DNA from: Planctomycetia bacterium
GTDB lineage: Bacteria; Planctomycetota; UBA8108; UBA1146
DNA: 64,000 bases
NCBI GenBank assembly: GCA_012269595.1
Contig: JAAXJX010000038.1
Coordinates: 87,446-151,445, forward strand
Direction of reading: 5' to 3'
Shown here: piece after piece, positions 44,924 through 53,600 of the stretch
Layout: each line of letters begins with the position of its first letter
How positions within the stretch are numbered: the first letter of the stretch is position 1
The notes under the pieces: generated by a model
What the model was told of the DNA's origin: nothing
The model's database searches: none
The model's input: only the letters and a program-made list of their open reading frames with translations
Position numbers and translations under genes: made by a program

Positions 44924-46969
44924 ATGAGTTCCGAATCACCCATGATCGACATTTTGGGCAAACCGGTGAAACGCATCGGCGTCATCGGCTCCGGGCAAAT
45001 CGGTCCCGATATCGCCCTTCACTTCTCAAAGGTGTTTTCCCCCGCCGATGTTCCGGTGGTCGTGGTCGACATCTCGGAAGACGCTCTCGAACGAGGGCGA
45101 TCCAAACTCAACAAAAAGGTCGACCGGGGAGTGGAATCCGGAGCCTTCCGCTCTGAACAGGGCGAGAAGATGAAAAATGGAGTCGTCTTCACTTCAGATT
45201 ACTCGCAACTGGCTGGTTGCGATCTGGTCGTCGAAGCCGCGACAGAGGACAAGGCCCTGAAAGGAAAAATCTTTTCCCAGGTCCAGGAACTGGTCGCAGA
45301 AGATGCGGTTCTCTGTTCCAACTCCTCCCATTTGGAGCCGGAAGTCATCTTCCATGGGATTTCCAATCCTGGCAGAACGATGGTCGTTCATTACTTCTTC
45401 CCTGCGGAGCGTAATCCCATCGTCGAGATAGTGCCCGGTAAAGATACCAATGGTGAACTTGCACACGACATGATGGGCTTCTACGAGGCGATCGGCAAAA
45501 TCCCGATCAAGGTCGGTAGCCGCTACGGCTATGCCATCGACCCCGTCTTCGAGGGCATGTTCCTGGCAGCCGCTCTCCTGGTCGAAGAGGGAGTCGCCTC
45601 CAGTCGCGAAGTCGATCAGGTGGCCTGCGACGTTCTCGACTACACCGTCGGCCCCTTCACTGCCATGAATCTGACCGGTGGAAACCCCATCACCGCGGTT
45701 GGGCTCGACAACTACAACGAGAAGATCCACAGCTGGTACCGGACCCCTGAAATCCTGCGCAAGGCTGTCGCCGATGAAACTGCGTGGGAAGTCCCTGCTC
45801 GTGGCGAGAAGGTCGAAGTTCCCGAAGATACCTTTGCGGCCGTCCGAGACGCCCTTCTGGGTGCATACTTCGGCATCGTCGGGGAAATCGTCGACAGCGG
45901 TATCTCCAATGTGGCTGACATGGACATGGCTGTGGAAACTGCCCTCGACGTCAAGGCTCCCTTCCGCCTGATGAATTCTCTCGGTATGGAGGAGTCACTC
46001 GCTCTGGCCAAAAAGTACGCAGATGGACATCCGGGCTTCCCGGTTCCCAAGTGCCTCGCCAATCAGGCTGCGACGGGCACCCCCTTCCCGATTCCGCTCG
46101 TTCTTCGTGAGGATCATGGATCCATCGCCCACGTCATCGTCCGCAGACCCCGTCACCTCAATGCACTCAACAATGAAGCGTTTTTGCAGATCGAAAACCA
46201 TTTCAGGGAGATCAGTGGTGATCCCGCCATCGACGGAGTGTTGCTGACAGGTTTTGGCGTCAAGGCGTTCGTCTCCGGTGCTGACGTCGGCTTCCTGGCA
46301 AAGATTGATTCCGCAAAGATGGGCGAGGAAACCTCCAGTGGTTCGCAGGCTTCCGTTCAAGCCATCGAAGATTGCCCCAAGCCGGTGATCTGTGCGATGA
46401 ATGGACTGGCATTCGGAGGTGGCAATGAAATCGCCATGGCCTGCGATGTTCGAATCGCCCGTGCCGGTCTCAAGGTTTTCGTCGGTCAACCGGAAGTCAA
46501 CCTCGGCATCATTCCCGGGGCCGGTGGAACCCAGAGACTCCCCCGTTGGGTCGGAGTGGAAAAGGCTGCCGAATTGATGCGAACCGGACGCCCCATCTCT
46601 TCCGCCGAGGCGCTGGCCATCGGACTCATTTCCGAAGAGGTCCCCGGTGATCCCCGCGCCCTTCGCCGCCGTGCCACCGAGCTCCTTCACGGAGCCATTC
46701 GGGGTGAGGCTCCCTTCAAGGGAATTGAAAGTGGTCCTCTCCAGACACCCGATGAACTCGCCGAAGCGGATCTTGGCCACCTCTCAACTGAGGTGGATCG
46801 CATTCTGCAGAGAGCCATCGTCGAGGGGTGCAGATTGCCTCTGAAAGAGGGAATCGCCTTGGAAGCACGGTTTTTTGGGGAAGTTTGCGCAACTCAGGAC
46901 ATGCGTATCGGAGTCACCAACTTTCTTGAGAACGGGCCCAGAACTCCGGCAAAGTTCGTCAACGCATAA
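44924..46969 (+). CDS. Fused 3-hydroxyacyl-CoA dehydrogenase / enoyl-CoA hydratase
   Basis: A 681-residue bifunctional beta-oxidation enzyme. The dehydrogenase is N-terminal (RIGVIGSGQIGPDIALHFSK, the NAD Rossmann motif; CSNSSHLEPEVIFHGI, with the conserved Ser/His; VHYFFPAERNPIVEIVPG). The crotonase domain is C-terminal (about 395-681; GFGVKAFVSGADVGFLA, AMNGLAFGGGNEIAMACD, QPEVNLGIIPGAGGTQRLPR with its catalytic Glu positions). This order is the reverse of FadB and matches the fusion known from archaea such as Metallosphaera. The ATG at 44924 follows GGAGG. No thiolase or acyl-CoA dehydrogenase gene is next to it. Confidence 0.92.
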   Translation: MSSESPMIDILGKPVKRIGVIGSGQIGPDIALHFSKVFSPADVPVVVVDISEDALERGRSKLNKKVDRGVESGAFRSEQGEKMKNGVVFTSDYSQLAGCDLVVEAATEDKALKGKIFSQVQELVAEDAVLCSNSSHLEPEVIFHGISNPGRTMVVHYFFPAERNPIVEIVPGKDTNGELAHDMMGFYEAIGKIPIKVGSRYGYAIDPVFEGMFLAAALLVEEGVASSREVDQVACDVLDYTVGPFTAMNLTGGNPITAVGLDNYNEKIHSWYRTPEILRKAVADETAWEVPARGEKVEVPEDTFAAVRDALLGAYFGIVGEIVDSGISNVADMDMAVETALDVKAPFRLMNSLGMEESLALAKKYADGHPGFPVPKCLANQAATGTPFPIPLVLREDHGSIAHVIVRRPRHLNALNNEAFLQIENHFREISGDPAIDGVLLTGFGVKAFVSGADVGFLAKIDSAKMGEETSSGSQASVQAIEDCPKPVICAMNGLAFGGGNEIAMACDVRIARAGLKVFVGQPEVNLGIIPGAGGTQRLPRWVGVEKAAELMRTGRPISSAEALAIGLISEEVPGDPRALRRRATELLHGAIRGEAPFKGIESGPLQTPDELAEADLGHLSTEVDRILQRAIVEGCRLPLKEGIALEARFFGEVCATQDMRIGVTNFLENGPRTPAKFVNA

Positions 46970-47019
46970 CGCAAACTCTTACAAAATATCAACTTACGAT
47001 ATTTGGCGAGATTTCGAGA

Positions 47020-47057
47020 GGGGACTTCCCGGCATTGCCGTGGAAGTCCCCCTTTTT
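47020..47057 (+). terminator. Rho-independent terminator of the fused enzyme gene
   Basis: A 10-bp stem ggggacttcc / ggaagtcccc (47020-47029 with 47042-47051), with a small inner pairing cggc...gccg, followed by ctttttc. Confidence 0.9.
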
Positions 47058-47318
47058 CATGAATCGGGCAATACCCCCATTTAATGGGCAAAATTCGCCA
47101 AATTCCCTCTTTCTTTTTCAGACCGGTGGCGGCTATCCTTCTAGGCGTGAGGCAAGCCTCCTGCCCTGTTCCGCACAGGGCGACATGCCAGGAAGCGGGT
47201 TTCATTGGTGTCGGTGGGGTCAGCGGAGGGCTCCTGAGCCGATTTCTTTGATTTGAACGGTACCAAGTAGGTCCTCGATCAGGGAGCTTGATCCCGGTGA
47301 GGGCAGGAAAGGAACACC
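47058..47318 (+). other. Leader region of the histone-fold gene with hairpins
   Basis: About 260 bases between the terminator and the histone-fold gene without an ORF. It contains a perfect hairpin gccctgt-tccgc-acagggc (47163-47181), a smaller one just before (gagg-caag-cctc), and an inverted repeat gatca-gggagct-tgatc (about 47277-47293). The promoter is probably here; no exact -35/-10 could be fixed. The number of hairpins suggests a structured 5' untranslated region. Confidence 0.5.
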
Positions 47319-47507
47319 ATGGCTGACCAAGAAATGCTTCTCGTTGGAAGCAAGGCCAAGGCTGCTCTCAAGGAGCATGATGTCAATGTTGGCGGAGATG
47401 CCCTCGATGGACTGAACAGTGTGATTCATCACTACATCCAGCAGGCAGCCAAGCGCGCCACTGAGAATGGTCGTAAGACCGTTCGTGCTCACGACTTCAC
47501 CTGCTAG
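47319..47507 (+). CDS. Bacterial histone-fold DNA-binding protein
   Basis: A 62-residue protein with the look of a single histone fold. A short first helix (GSKAKAALKEH) is followed by VNVGGDALDGLNSVIHHYIQQAAKRATENGRKTVRAHDF. This matches the histone pattern: a V-x-x-D-A-L start of the long central helix, hydrophobic heptads, a basic turn, and the closing N-G-R-K-T-V-x-x-x-D loop and helix, as in archaeal histones and in the small bacterial histones such as Bdellovibrio Bd0055. It probably binds or coats DNA as a dimer. AAAGGAA lies just before the ATG. The gene has its own leader and terminator, as expected for a highly expressed nucleoid protein. Family assignment is by reading only. Confidence 0.85.
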   Translation: MADQEMLLVGSKAKAALKEHDVNVGGDALDGLNSVIHHYIQQAAKRATENGRKTVRAHDFTC

Positions 47508-47535
47508 TCGTAGCCGTACGATCTTCATGATCGAA

Positions 47536-47578
47536 AAGAAGGAAGCCCGGTGTCACACACCGGGCTTCCTTCTTTTTT
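47536..47578. terminator. Strong terminator after the histone-fold gene
   Basis: A perfect 17-bp stem aagaaggaagcccggtg (47536-47552) with 47558-47574, loop tcaca, T-run to 47578. The left edge gives a T-rich run on the minus strand, so it may also end the large regulator gene. Confidence 0.95.
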
Positions 47579-47632
47579 GCTTTCTTCTCTCTGATACCGA
47601 TCAATCAGGGTCACGATTGAAAGGCCCTGATC

Positions 47633-50600
47633 TCAGGAATTTCGACCGGACTCACCTTCAAAATCTTCTTTGCGGATGTCATGCCGTTTGAGCAGGTTGG
47701 AAAGCTGCGGTCTGTGAATTCCGAGGGCCTCTGCCGCACGCGTAATGTTTCCGCCAGAGCGGAACAGCTCTGCGATAATGTATCGCTTCTCCAATGCAGC
47801 CTTTGCTTCCTTCAGGGACATTTCCCCTGAAGTCAGACTGGCTACTTCCTGATCAAGATCTGGCTGCGATCCCGCGCGGAAGAACTCGCTCCCACTCGAG
47901 GCCAGAGAAGAGATCTCCGCCGAAGCGACTGCGAACCAGTGGGGCAAAACTGTCACTGCCACATTCACCGGCAGGTTGAACTTCTCACGCAAGTCCTGAA
48001 GGACATGCTGAAGATCCTTGCAACGCTTGCGCAGATTCTCTTCACCGGTACCGATCAGGGAACAGATCAGGTGATCTCCTCCAGTGTGATACACACCGTG
48101 TATCGGTTGCAGTGTTTCGATCAGACTGCGCACAAAAACCTCGTCTTCACGGTCTCGCAGAAGCAGATCGAGGCCCGGAAGGCTGATCTCCATGAATCCG
48201 AGGGGCTCCTTGTCTCTTTGGTGACGGAAGAGCATTTCGCCCAGATCGTCATCAAACGCTGCCCGTGATCCAATTTCGCTCTGTTCGTATTCGAGAAGAT
48301 CTGCGGTTCTGGCAAGGGCTGCGAGTTGGCCGCGGACCAGGGACATCATCTCGCCGATCCGGTCCAATTCCTGAGGCTGGAAAGGATGACCTGCGGTCGG
48401 CCTTTCCAGAACAAGAACCGCACTGAAAAGGTCTGAAGCCTCAAAAGGAACCGCCAGCAGGCTTCTTCCCCTGAGTGAACTTCCTGCCGGGTGGCTTTCC
48501 ACCCAGGCGTCCCAATCCGCATCACCACTGCGCAGGGCACTGCCTCGGGAAAGACTCTCCTGAGCCAGTCCACCCAGTGCATGCTGCGGCGGCAACCAGT
48601 CTTCTTCAGGTCCCATATCCACATCTGCCAGGCTCTGCCAACGACGACGGCGACGTGCTGCGATAAAGCCCCTGGGACTTGGCACGACACGACGAACCTC
48701 TTCGAGCAAACCGGCAAGAAAGGCTCTCAGCTCCTGGTGCTGTCCCAAGACCTGCATCGTCTGGAAATAGGCGTGATGGCCCAGCTCCTGAACCTGAATC
48801 TCTTCAACTGGGGTATTCTCAGATCGGTTATCTGCCCGTTCCTCAGGAACTGCTACCTGGGGAACCGGCATCACTGTGGCCGTCTCCTTGCGGAATCTCA
48901 TCAAATCCGTGAAGAAATCCTTGCGGCGGCGATCATCCCTGAAGACCACTCTCATGTCCTCAGGCAAGCGTTGGGAAATTCTTTCCACCAGTGCTGAGGC
49001 ACGCTCGTAATGGGTTCTCGCACCCTCGATTTCATGTGTGGCATGGAGTACCCGGGCCATCGCGTAGTGGATCTGCCACTGCAATGGCAACAGCGAATCA
49101 CCCGTGATCATCTGAAGAGCCTTCTCGTAGTATTCGAGCGCCTTATCATGCCCCTCTTCGTTCCTCTGGCGGGCTATGGCCCCCTTCAAAAGGAAGCCCC
49201 TCACCAGCAAAGGCACCGACTGCAGGGATTCAGCGGTCACCATTCCACGAGTCACTACTTTCAATGCTGCTTCGTACTGCTCCTGCTCGATGGCGAGCTG
49301 GGCCTGATCAAAGCAACTGGCTGCAACCACCCGCTCAGAACCCCTCTTCAGAGACAGTTCTTCAGCCTTTTTCAATTCCTTGGCAGCAGCCTTCCACTCT
49401 CCTCTCAAGAGAGCGAGATTACCCTGCAGGCGATGACCCTCGGCCTGATTCTCCGGCATGTCGAATTCCTGTGAAAGGATCAGAATCTGGCGTACCAGGT
49501 TCTCCACCTGTTTGCGTTCGCCAAGATCAAACCAGGTCCAACCCAAATGCAGGAATGACTGCACGATACCTCGGGTGCTTCCCTGCTTCTCGCTGTTGGA
49601 AACACTTCTCTTGAAGTATCGAACCGCCCGGGAGTAATCCCCGGAGTGGGCGTGCAAGCTGCCGATCGAGTTCAGGGTGGGAGAGATTTCAGCAGAATCT
49701 CCGATGCGTTCACTCAAGTGGAGCGCCCTGCGGAAGTAACCCAGGCTGCGCGAGAAATCTCCACTGTTGCGGTAGATTTTTCCCAGCAGGTCATAGGTCG
49801 CCGCGAGTGACTTGAGATCCTGCGTCTTTTCAACCACTTCCATCGCACGGAACAGGTAACGTGCTGCTCGGAAATGCTTGCCTCGGTCGTAGTAAACCCT
49901 GCCGATGGTTCTCAACAGGGTTCCGAGAGAGACTGCATCGTCCCTTCCCTCCACCAATTCGAGAACCCTCTGGTAACTGTTCAGGGCTGCAGCAGAATCA
50001 CCCCTTGCAAGGTGTGTCTCCGCTGTGACCTCATGAATCTGACATTGCAGAGCGGTGGCTTCCGGGTGGTCTTCAACCGCAGAAATCTCCTTCTGCGCCC
50101 TGAGACACAAGCTCATTGCCCGTTTGATATCGAGCCTTTTCAGGCGCAATCTCGCGCGCATCGTACTGACCCGGGCATGGGAAAGCGGCCCTGATGCCTC
50201 CAGTTCTGCATTGGAAATCCTGTTGAGAACCTTGATCCCTTTCAGGGGCTCATTGATCTGCAGATAAATGTTGCTGAGAAACACCTGTGATTCGTAGCGA
50301 ATGACCGGGTCGAGACCTGACTCGGCGATGAGTGCCTTGATGTGGGTCTTGGAGGCCTGGGGTTGATCAGACTCCAATTCAATTCTGGCCAGGGTAGACA
50401 GAATTTCCCTGCGTTCCGGGGAACCCTCCCCCCCCTCTACATGCGACAGCAGCCTGCGACCAATGTCGATGGCCAGTGGCTCGGCATAGGCACTGGCGAA
50501 AAATCGCATCGCAACCATTCCGTGCGGGATGGCTGCCGGAAATTGTTCGGCTGCGCTGAGCAATTCAAAGATTTCATAGGCTCTCACCGGGTCGCCACTG

Positions 50601-51979
50601 CGCTCGTCTTCAGCGAGTGCCTTGCCCAGGTCGGACTGAAGGCGTCGTGCCTGATCATTCCCCAGAAATTGACGAACTCCCTGAAGATACATCTCATGAG
50701 CAATCGAGTACCGAACCTTGCCCTGGATCTCCTGAATCAGCAGGTAACCCCTTCGATTCAGATCTTCCAGAGCAGAGACCAGGCGCTCCTCTGTCACCGC
50801 ACAGGATTTCGCCAGCAACGCCGACTGTACGGGCCTTCTGAGCATGGCGAGATGCTCCAGTACCTTGCGCTCCAGAGGAGGAAGTGCTGCAAGTCTTCTC
50901 TCGACCAACACTGTGGTCATCGAACTGCTACCGGCGCTTTCCACCAATGCCTGAACATTCTCATGCTCGATGGGTGAGGCCACTCCGGACTCTGCCAACA
51001 GCCGGCCCAATTCGCTGATCAACAATGGATTTCCAGCACAAGCGTTCCGAATCAGAGTCGAAATTTCTGCAGAAACGTCACCCTCCAGCAACTCCTCCAG
51101 AAAAGGTGTCGCCTCTTCCGCCTCAAAGGCCGGTACATCCACGCTCTGGCAGAAGGGTTGCTGAGAAAGATTTTGCAATGCCTGAATCGTCTTGCAGCTG
51201 TCCTCTCCCTGACCGTGATCGGCGATGAGAAGCAATCTTCCACCCGGTTCCGCCGATTCCTCATCAAAGGCCTCGGCCTCGATAATCGAAGAAGCAAACT
51301 CTCCCGCTCTTCCCTCTCTGGCTCGAATGTGCTTCCAATCCCGGGTATCGGTTCCCCCTCCCAAAGGTCCGTCGGCAGTGCCCTGATGACTGGAGAGAGA
51401 ACTGTTTCTGGCCAGAAACTCGACGAACTCAATGGTTCCCGGGTCACTGCGATGAAGGTCATGGAGCACAAGAATCAGGGTTCTTCCCTGAGCCAATTCA
51501 AAGAGGATTTCACCCAGAGCCTCATGGAACTGGATGCGGCCGCTGCGACCCGGGAGAGGTAGAGTCAGGACATCCTCACCCAACTCCTCCCGAAGTTCAG
51601 GAAAAACTCTGGCGAGAACATGGGCATAACGCCTCCAGAGGGCAGATTCCTCTCCACTCTGGAGAATCAGATCCTTGATCAGACGCAGGACTGGCAGAAA
51701 CGGAATCCCCTGTCGCTCATGACACTGAACCCTGCAACAGAGAAGGGGCAGATCAGTATCGACCGCCTCCGTCGTCAGAGCATCATGAATCAGTCGGGAC
51801 TTGCCAAGTCCGGCTGCCCCCTTGACCAGAGTCAGAGTGCAGGGCGACTTGGAGTCCGAACCCTCACGGGGATCATGTCCCTCATGAATCCAGTTCTTCA
51901 AATCCTTGAGAATCTGTTGCCGTGGCAAAAGCGTGATCGCCTCTTCCTCGGACAAACGGGTCGGTGATTCTTCACTCAT
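47633..51979 (-). CDS. Very large STAND-like regulator: ATPase, TPRs, GAF, GGDEF-like, Fis HTH
   Basis: A 1448-residue cytoplasmic regulator. Domains in order: AAA/STAND ATPase with Walker A GAAGLGKSR (about 54-62) and Walker B LILVLHDLH (168-176); a winged-helix-like stretch (LERKVLEHLAMLRRPVQSALLAKSCAV, about 390-420); a long TPR array (about 560-1060); a GAF-like domain (about 1081-1225); a degenerate GGDEF-like domain (about 1242-1360, HTGGDHLICSL replacing GGDEF); and a C-terminal Fis-type helix-turn-helix (GGNITRAAEALGIHRPQLSNLLKRH). The ATG at 51979 has GGAGG 6 bases upstream; the frame extends 40 codons further without support. It probably senses a ligand and binds DNA. No sigma-54-interaction domain is seen. 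Confidence 0.88.
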   Translation of the reverse strand: MSEESPTRLSEEEAITLLPRQQILKDLKNWIHEGHDPREGSDSKSPCTLTLVKGAAGLGKSRLIHDALTTEAVDTDLPLLCCRVQCHERQGIPFLPVLRLIKDLILQSGEESALWRRYAHVLARVFPELREELGEDVLTLPLPGRSGRIQFHEALGEILFELAQGRTLILVLHDLHRSDPGTIEFVEFLARNSSLSSHQGTADGPLGGGTDTRDWKHIRAREGRAGEFASSIIEAEAFDEESAEPGGRLLLIADHGQGEDSCKTIQALQNLSQQPFCQSVDVPAFEAEEATPFLEELLEGDVSAEISTLIRNACAGNPLLISELGRLLAESGVASPIEHENVQALVESAGSSSMTTVLVERRLAALPPLERKVLEHLAMLRRPVQSALLAKSCAVTEERLVSALEDLNRRGYLLIQEIQGKVRYSIAHEMYLQGVRQFLGNDQARRLQSDLGKALAEDERSGDPVRAYEIFELLSAAEQFPAAIPHGMVAMRFFASAYAEPLAIDIGRRLLSHVEGGEGSPERREILSTLARIELESDQPQASKTHIKALIAESGLDPVIRYESQVFLSNIYLQINEPLKGIKVLNRISNAELEASGPLSHARVSTMRARLRLKRLDIKRAMSLCLRAQKEISAVEDHPEATALQCQIHEVTAETHLARGDSAAALNSYQRVLELVEGRDDAVSLGTLLRTIGRVYYDRGKHFRAARYLFRAMEVVEKTQDLKSLAATYDLLGKIYRNSGDFSRSLGYFRRALHLSERIGDSAEISPTLNSIGSLHAHSGDYSRAVRYFKRSVSNSEKQGSTRGIVQSFLHLGWTWFDLGERKQVENLVRQILILSQEFDMPENQAEGHRLQGNLALLRGEWKAAAKELKKAEELSLKRGSERVVAASCFDQAQLAIEQEQYEAALKVVTRGMVTAESLQSVPLLVRGFLLKGAIARQRNEEGHDKALEYYEKALQMITGDSLLPLQWQIHYAMARVLHATHEIEGARTHYERASALVERISQRLPEDMRVVFRDDRRRKDFFTDLMRFRKETATVMPVPQVAVPEERADNRSENTPVEEIQVQELGHHAYFQTMQVLGQHQELRAFLAGLLEEVRRVVPSPRGFIAARRRRRWQSLADVDMGPEEDWLPPQHALGGLAQESLSRGSALRSGDADWDAWVESHPAGSSLRGRSLLAVPFEASDLFSAVLVLERPTAGHPFQPQELDRIGEMMSLVRGQLAALARTADLLEYEQSEIGSRAAFDDDLGEMLFRHQRDKEPLGFMEISLPGLDLLLRDREDEVFVRSLIETLQPIHGVYHTGGDHLICSLIGTGEENLRKRCKDLQHVLQDLREKFNLPVNVAVTVLPHWFAVASAEISSLASSGSEFFRAGSQPDLDQEVASLTSGEMSLKEAKAALEKRYIIAELFRSGGNITRAAEALGIHRPQLSNLLKRHDIRKEDFEGESGRNS

Positions 51980-52131
51980 GGGAGTCCTCCCTGATCGATG
52001 TCCCCTACCTTCGGGACCGTAACGAATTCTGACAATTAGGGTATCGGCAAGGGCTCCGGGCGTAAAGTTTATGGACGCCCCGAAATCACGATTACTCACA
52101 AGATGTTATTTGGGAACACTTTAGAAATACT

Positions 52132-52155
52132 CCCCGTCGTCCCTACACGACGGGG
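52132..52155. other. Perfect hairpin upstream of the large regulator gene
   Basis: Stem ccccgtcgt / acgacgggg with loop ccctac. Part of the right arm and loop (52138-52148) is also complementary to 52202-52212, allowing an alternative pairing. No T-run follows, so a simple terminator is unlikely. Confidence 0.55.
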
Positions 52156-52225
52156 ATTGCTTGGACTTGTTGACGGTACGTCGAGGCACCTGCCCTGATG
52201 TGTGTAGGGACGGACAGGCGTCTAG

Positions 52226-52272
52226 GTGGCAAAACTGTGGCAAAACTGTGGCAAAACTGCGGCAAAAAAACT
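52226..52272. repeat. Tandem 11-bp repeats, three exact plus one degenerate copy
   Basis: The unit gtggcaaaact occurs at 52226-52236, 52237-52247 and 52248-52258, followed by a degenerate fourth copy gcggcaaaaaaact. One-turn spacing puts each copy on the same helix face, as in iterons or cooperative operators. The location is about 250 bases upstream of the large regulator gene. Confidence 0.75.
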
Positions 52273-52942
52273 ATGACAAAGCTCAACAAAACCTCTGACC
52301 AACACCACTCAGCCTCGAGGCATTGAGTGCATGGCAGGACCGATTAAAAGCGATCCTCCGTGGTCGATCAGCATCGAGTCGGATCACACCGTCCGGGGTT
52401 GGCCTGGCAAGAAGCGGGATAAGCAGTTCTTTCACACAAAGAGTGTGTGAAAACAGATCGACTTCCCCCAACTGCACAGGCGGGACCCCCATCCCGACGT
52501 GACCCTCAGGTCTTCCTCTGCAAGCCCCCATTGAGCTCAATCAGGCCCTGTGGCCATTGAGTGAGCGATTTCCTGAACGACGGAGGCCCTGCCGTCCAGG
52601 TCCCTGTAGGGATCCCTGTGGGATCTTCTTCAGTCCCCTTTGAAACGACGCCCACACTTTGGTCAGTGCACGTTTCGGAACGCAAAATCGCAATAACTGC
52701 GGATCAGATCGCTTCAGAGACACTATTCACTTGTATTGGTCTGGAGAGGGCTGGGAGGAGAAGGTGACGGGATGGCTCTCCGAAGAGGAATATGCCCAAG
52801 ATAATTAATGACGTCAAGGACCCAATTACAAAGTAAAGGGACCATGAGTGCAACTCCGGCTTCAGTTGTTCCGGTCCAGTCTTGGCGGCAACCCGTGTTC
52901 CGGAAGCTCATCACTTCAAAAAATGAGCCCCCAAAAATGAGC

Positions 52943-52974
52943 CCGGGAGTGGAGACCCGCGTTTCCACTCCGGG
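52943..52974 (-). terminator. Terminator of the small secreted-protein gene
   Basis: On the minus strand the stem ccccggagtgga / tccactcccggg (one mismatch) is followed by ctcatttttgg and ctcattttttg. The T-rich segments come from a duplicated 12-base element (aaaaatgagccc on the plus strand). It lies about 25 bases after the stop. Confidence 0.7.
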
Positions 52975-52997
52975 GCAATAGCGAAGACCTTCTTCGC

Positions 52998-53519
52998 TCA
53001 GAATCTGTTCTGGTACTGATGGTGGATTGTGAGCGGACGACTCTGACGACCTTTCTCAGCGACCCAACGCCCGGGAACATGAACCTTTTCCCGCTTCAGT
53101 TCACACCGTGCAGGCAGTGCGACCCTGACGGTGTAAGGCACTTGAACCGTGATCCCACAGATACATTCATTTCTGTAACGGACTTCTGTCCTGAAACCAC
53201 CAGGAACCTTGACCTTTCTGGTCACGATCCTGGTGTGGGGTGCGATCCATCTCTCAATCGTTCCGCAAGGCAAGCGCCTCTTTTGAACCCCACCAATGCA
53301 GAAGTACTGAATCTGGTGGGAAGTCCGGATCGGAGAAACCCTGCGGGGCAAAACACGAGTGACAGGTCGAGGGGAAACTCTGCAACCTCCCTGAGTCCAG
53401 CGAACACTTCTCGAGTGTCGCAAACGTTCGTCACCTGAAGCTCCCGCTTCCACATTTTGTGGAGCCAGGAACAATGCGAGAAGGATACCTGTGCATCCGA
53501 ACAAGATACGGGACAACAT
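52998..53519 (-). CDS. Small secreted cysteine-containing protein of unknown function
   Basis: A 173-residue protein with a signal peptide (MLSRILFGCTGILLALFLAP). The mature part is strongly basic and contains several cysteines in loose repeats (YFCIGG, RRLPCGT, NECICGI, RCELKREK). Motifs such as KVKVPGGFRTEVRYR and KVHVPGRWVAEKG resemble the V-P-G-x-W/F repeats of uncharacterised planctomycete exported proteins. AAGGAG precedes the ATG. It follows the pseudokinase gene on the same strand after about 80 bases. No function can be given. Confidence 0.72.
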   Translation of the reverse strand: MLSRILFGCTGILLALFLAPQNVEAGASGDERLRHSRSVRWTQGGCRVSPRPVTRVLPRRVSPIRTSHQIQYFCIGGVQKRRLPCGTIERWIAPHTRIVTRKVKVPGGFRTEVRYRNECICGITVQVPYTVRVALPARCELKREKVHVPGRWVAEKGRQSRPLTIHHQYQNRF

Positions 53520-53600
53520 GGCCCGCTCCTTTCCAGTGGCCCCTCACTCAACAGTTGAGTCGGAGAGGTTCACACCATGAAAGACGGAGCAGAACCGAAT

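Larger units (their letters stand above)
51980..52997. other. About 1 kb apparently non-coding region
   Basis: The longest stretch without a supported gene. The open frames here are short, have no ribosome sites and no family signals. It contains a 9-bp perfect hairpin (52132-52155), an 11-base inverted repeat 53 bases apart (52138-52148 with 52202-52212), an 11-base tandem repeat (52226-52258), a tccctgta-ggga type palindrome near 52603, and a terminator for the gene to the right (52943-52974). It should contain the promoter of the large regulator. An RNA gene is possible but none was recognised. Confidence 0.5.

Noticed and set aside
52720..52840. Possible RNase P RNA or other housekeeping RNA
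   Set aside because: Purine-rich stretch only; the conserved RNase P core motifs were not found.
52283..52968. Short minus-strand open frames in the 1 kb gap
   Set aside because: No ribosome sites, unusual composition and no family signal.
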